Source: Paraspadella gotoi (taxonomy: Eukaryota; Chaetognatha). Taken from it: a stretch of DNA of 64,000 nucleotides. Below, in pieces: positions 60,949 through 64,000 of this stretch. The position numbers and the translations under genes were made by a program. The notes beneath the pieces are model-generated. The model did not search any database. It was not told where the DNA came from and saw only the letters and a list, made by a program, of their open reading frames with translations. The stretch lies in assembly GCA_051294375.1 (NCBI GenBank), contig CM119267.1:22321486-22385485 (forward strand). The letters are read 5' to 3'. The stretch's first letter is position 1, and each line of letters opens with the position of its first letter.

Positions 60949-62343
60949 TTAACTGTCGAAGGCTCGTTTCGCGTTGGCAGAAAGTCTGTCAATTGATTCA
61001 AAGTTATTGGCGAGCTTCTTGCTGGCCAGTTGCGTAACGAAGAGGAGATAACGCCGATCAACGATGAGTTCTCCCTTTTCGTTCGTCAGCGGCGTCTCGA
61101 GGCCGTGAGCGGCGCGGATTGCCGACACGAAAGCGCCCTTCTTTCCAACTCCGAGACCCGAGTTTTTGAAGCCGCTCTCCAATCCGACGGAGTGCAACTT
61201 GCGCGCGCTCTCCAAATCGCGACACCGCGCGTGCAAGATCATGGGTTCGAACTTGAGAAAGACGGTGCCGAGGGCGTCTCCATTTTCAACGTCCTCGTTC
61301 CGAAGGTCGCTGATCTTTGCAAAAGCGTCGTCGACGAAGGTCTCGACGTCCTCGATGGGGTCGTGCGTCGTCTTCAGCCAAACGCAGTTTCGCTTCTTGA
61401 TCTTCCCTTCAGCCTCGCGTTGGACAAAGAGGAGAATGCGACCGGAGCAAGAGCTCGTCGTAAGTAGTCGTCCTGATCGAGAGACGATTGTATCAAAATT
61501 TAACTGTATGGTGGACTAAAACCCACCAAACCATTCATCAGCGGCCATTGGTGCCGGAGGCAAGTCATTCGCCTCCCAACCCAAAGGTCTGGGGTTCTAG
61601 CCCGGTGGTCGTCTGGCAGTTAAGAGGGACGGGGCGCTTAACCCGCCTGTAACATGGTGTTACAGCCTGATCCGAAGCTCAGGGACTGCTTATATTGAAC
61701 GGTTCTATCACTAACTGATAACAATAATTACTGTCTCTTCATTGGTGAGCCCGACTTCCGAACACAACGGCAACAACAACACTTTCAGGCGACATGCCTC
61801 AACCTGGCGATGCACTTTCCGCCCACAACACATCAGGCGACATGCCTCAACTTGGTGACGCACTTTCCACCAACAACAACAATTCACTGAAGAGACGCAA
61901 CGACATCTTCCTACGGGAGGGGGGATGTATGGTGGACTAAAACCACCAACCATTCATCAGCGGCCATTGGTGCCGGAGGCAAGTCATTCGCCTCCCAACC
62001 CAAAGGTCTGGGGTTCTAGCCCGGTGGTCGTCTGGCAGTTAAGAGGGACGGGCGCTTAACCCGCCTGTAACATGGTGTTACAGCCTGATCCGAAGCTCAG
62101 GGACTGCTTATATGAACGTTCTATCACTAACTGATAACAATAATTACTGTCTCTTCAACTGCTCCGTATCAGCGACTAAGTTATCGCTTCAATTATAACC
62201 TGATCGTTTATAAGCGTCACCAAATCCTTGATGTGCCTATCGATTTCCCCCTTTCGGCTGAGATCAACTCCGCTCAACGCCTGCGTCTTTTGTTTGAAAA
62301 ACACGTCCACCGCGCTCTTTTGTTTTTCGTCAGCATCGGACAT
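60949..62343 (-). CDS. TYW3: tRNA wybutosine-synthesising protein 3, with an apparent one-base frameshift
   Basis: Exon 1 is 62343-62200 and exon 2 is 61472-60949. TYW3 is the methyltransferase of the wybutosine pathway that modifies G37 of phenylalanine tRNA. Exon 1 has the family opening ALSGVDLSRKGEIDRH. Exon 2 has TTSSCSGRILLF, NCVWLKTTHDP, FLKFEPMILHARCRDLESAR and SGFKNSGLGVGKKGAF. Donor (CAG|GTTATA) and acceptor (ATCAG|GAC) are both in phase 0, but the frame at the acceptor does not match the frame that reads TTSSCSGR. One extra base in the TACTTACG near 61461 would restore the family sequence. So the gene is either slightly damaged or the base is missing from the sequence. The intron contains a miniature LTR element. 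Confidence 0.88.
61505..61741 (+). repeat. left long terminal repeat
   Basis: 237 bp, TG...CA. Differs from the right copy by five single-base length differences, each in a short run of one base, and by no substitution I can find. Confidence 0.8.
61786..61868 (+). repeat. 35-bp direct duplication inside the element
   Basis: Two copies of a CAGGCGACATGCCTCAAC... unit, 61786-61820 and 61834-61868, with three base differences. They fill much of the centre of the element. Confidence 0.75.
61926..62157 (+). repeat. right long terminal repeat
   Basis: 232 bp, same ends as the left copy, preceded directly by the purine tract. Confidence 0.8.
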
Positions 62344-63142
62344 AGTTCGAACAATAATTTCCCAGTGCGTATTTCTCATACGTAGAGATAACTAAAACGT
62401 TTTTAGAAACATTTACAACATCGTTAGAAAAGGAAAGAGAAAAAAAAAGATCTACAGTCGCGCCGACTTTTTCGTCAGTAAAAAGTGTTTTGTGACATCA
62501 CAGCGCGTGTAAAAGAACACGAAAAGAGAAAGAAAAATAACAAAAATTGATTGTTGGATCGAAAATTGGCAAATCGGGGAGGGAGGGGGTGAGTTTCGAT
62601 CGCCGATCACGACAAAAGACTAGCAGTAAAAGAGTTCATTTTGTTCAATCTAAAGGAAAATAAATCAAACCGTTTTGTACGTGTGTGTATATTTTCTCTT
62701 AAAGGCGTTCTTTGTCAACTTGAGGATTACAATTTTGAATTGCGGGTAGAGAGCGTGTATACAGAATATTTTGTAATGATTAGAAGACAAGGCACTGAAC
62801 CGTCGGATTACAGGTTTTGGAAAAAAAAAACCACAAAAGACAACGCTGTGATATGATATGTCCATTAAAAATTACAAATATAAGTAAAATTTGCAAGAAA
62901 GACATTCATCAGCGAGATAAAAACTCCGGATATGTCTTGGCCATGAAAAAAGAAGACACTACATTCATGGTGCGACGAATCACAACGGTATTAAACAACA
63001 ATAAATCTTTACTCGGTCCTATAAAAAACCTTGCGGGGTTTTTCTAAAAAGCTTTTAACTCGTACAAAACGAACCCTGTGAACACTTCTAGGTTTCGCGG
63101 TGATGTCTTTCTCTAGCATGTGTTGTTCTCTCTCTATCGCAT
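62344..63142. other. intergenic, 800 bp
   Basis: Lies between the TYW3 start and the SFT2 stop. An ATG at 62379 could add 12 residues to TYW3 and is not preferred. The open frame at 62641-62856 (plus) has no coding character. Confidence 0.45.
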
Positions 63143-63694
63143 CTAGACGTCTAAGCAGGATCCGGCGCATTTTTTGATGGCGTCCCGGGCGAAGGGAATG
63201 TAGGAGATGGAGTACCAGGTCATCGCTAAAAACTGACAGATGCAGAAGATGAGCGTGAGGCCGCCCTTCTTTATAGCCAGTCCAGCGATTAGAGTCAAGA
63301 TCATAAACACGAAGACCAGCACCGTCGCAATGACCCGCGTCTTCGCGAACATCTTTTTAATCTGGTAAAAATTGGGACGAAACTTGTGTATTTGACGCCC
63401 TCCAAAAAACAGGAAAAACGTATAATGCCAAACCTGATTGACGGGGCCACAGAGGAAACACGTGGAGGACATGGCCACGATATTTCCCAAGGTGTAGAGG
63501 ATTCCAAAGGCCACCCACATGCTGAAGAAGATGCAAACGGAGCCGATGATGCTGAGGAGGATGCCGATAATGAAGCAGATGACGAAACCCTTGACCCGCG
63601 TTCCCCAACTCAACGTCGAATTGTCCATGACGCGAGTGAAAGCCCCGTCATCCTCCTCTTCCTCGCCGCTCAACGCGCGACGCAATTTATCCAT
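63143..63694 (-). CDS. SFT2-family vesicle transport protein
   Basis: Exons 63694-63434 and 63361-63143 give 159 residues, the length of SFT2D1/SFT2D2. These Golgi membrane proteins act in fusion of endosome-derived vesicles with the Golgi. Visible: MDKLRRALSG, the SLSWGTR-like segment TLSWGTRVKGF, four membrane helices, and the C-terminal QFLAMTWYSISYIPFARDA with a Lys/Cys end. The 72 bp intron (CAG|GTTTGG ... TACCAG|ATT) has no stop and keeps frame, so the sequence can be read through as one open frame of 183 codons. Splicing it out gives GPVNQ-IKKMFAKTR, which matches the family, so I treat it as an intron. SFT2D2 is the closest remembered relative. Confidence 0.93.
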   Translation of the reverse strand: MDKLRRALSGEEEEDDGAFTRVMDNSTLSWGTRVKGFVICFIIGILLSIIGSVCIFFSMWVAFGILYTLGNIVAMSSTCFLCGPVNQVWHYTFFLFFGGRQIHKFRPNFYQIKKMFAKTRVIATVLVFVFMILTLIAGLAIKKGGLTLIFCICQFLAMTWYSISYIPFARDAIKKCAGSCLDV

Positions 63695-64000
63695 TTTTTT
63701 AATTCAAGAGGGAAAGGGGAATGTTTTTGATTTCGTGTGTGGGTTTTTTGTTATGTTTTGTTTTTGTTTTTGTTTTTTTTTGGCCTTTTGGTTAAATACG
63801 AGATTATAAACAGTTTATAACTGGATGTATATAGTTGAAGGTTGACAAGGCTGTAAAGATTCAAAAATAACAAAGAATAAATCGTAAATCGTAACACAAA
63901 CAACCGAACTACAAAAATCTTCTACAACTTCGGAAGCGGATGAATAAGGATCGAATCATTCGCCTCCGTCCACGGTTTATTCTCATGAAAATCTTTTCGA
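63695..64000. other. upstream region of the SFT2 gene, to the window edge
   Basis: AT-rich, with T-runs directly upstream of the start codon. It should contain the SFT2 promoter or leader. No gene seen. Confidence 0.4.

Larger units (their letters stand above)
61505..62157 (+). mobile_element. terminal-repeat retroelement in miniature (TRIM-like), in the TYW3 intron
   Basis: Two direct repeats, 61505-61741 (237 bp) and 61926-62157 (232 bp), flank a 184 bp centre. Each repeat begins TGTATGG and ends CTCTTCA, the TG...CA ends of LTRs. Two bases after the left repeat, TGGTGAGCCCGAC (from 61744) could be a tRNA primer-binding site. GGGAGGGGGGA at 61915-61925 abuts the right repeat like a polypurine tract. 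There is no coding capacity, so the element would need enzymes from another LTR retrotransposon. No clear 5-bp target duplication is seen (only AAC is shared). Removing the element leaves a TYW3 intron of about 75 bp, typical here. Inside each repeat CTGGGGTTCTAGCCCGG folds like a tRNA T-arm, so a tRNA-derived SINE origin is an alternative. Confidence 0.72.

Noticed and set aside
61505-62157. CRISPR or satellite array explanation for the repeated sequence
   Set aside because: Only two copies, separated by unrelated sequence, with TG...CA ends and a purine tract. The layout fits an LTR element better.

Overview
The window is a piece of a compact, intron-bearing animal genome. The evidence is eukaryotic gene structure (about 95 introns that can be placed, most 60-300 bp, with GT/GC...AG ends) and a gene set found together only in animals: a BMP1/tolloid protease, the KICSTOR subunit KICS2, FANCD2, TTLL12, ELOVL6, SMIM15 and a BTB-kelch protein. 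KICS2 argues against a Drosophila- or Caenorhabditis-like genome, and the density (about 17 host genes in 64 kb) argues against a vertebrate. I cannot fix the phylum.

Layout, with every host gene on the minus strand, listed by increasing coordinate: BTB-BACK-kelch gene (cut by the left edge); hnRNP A/B; DPH1, with a plus-strand membrane-protein gene in its 1.9 kb intron; ELOVL6; TTLL12; SMIM15; a 428-residue protein I do not recognise; FANCD2 (27 exons recovered), with a plus-strand cysteine-rich, probably GPI-anchored protein gene in a 1.1 kb intron; a tentative small secreted-protein gene; CDK7; a tolloid-like protease encoded almost entirely by one 3.6 kb exon; a 4.8 kb gene-poor stretch; RPL13A, whose 4.7 kb first intron holds one or two plus-strand genes for low-complexity proteins; POLR3B (18 exons); COG3; KICS2; TYW3, whose intron carries a miniature LTR element; and SFT2.

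Four points stand out. (1) All non-nested genes point the same way, and every plus-strand gene found lies inside an intron of a minus-strand gene. (2) Five introns, in ELOVL6, FANCD2 (two), a nested gene and KICS2, can only be spliced in frame from GC donors, and all five read GCGAGT. (3) The TYW3 stop codon and the KICS2 start codon are one base apart, as in a dicistronic unit. (4) A 653 bp terminal-repeat element with candidate primer-binding site and polypurine tract sits in the TYW3 intron.

Functionally the genes are mainly housekeeping: translation (RPL13A, DPH1, TYW3), transcription (POLR3B, CDK7), membrane traffic (COG3, SFT2), DNA repair (FANCD2), lipid synthesis (ELOVL6), mTORC1 control (KICS2) and extracellular processing (tolloid). 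They do not form one pathway. Exon limits come from splice consensus, reading-frame continuity and remembered family sequences. No search was run.
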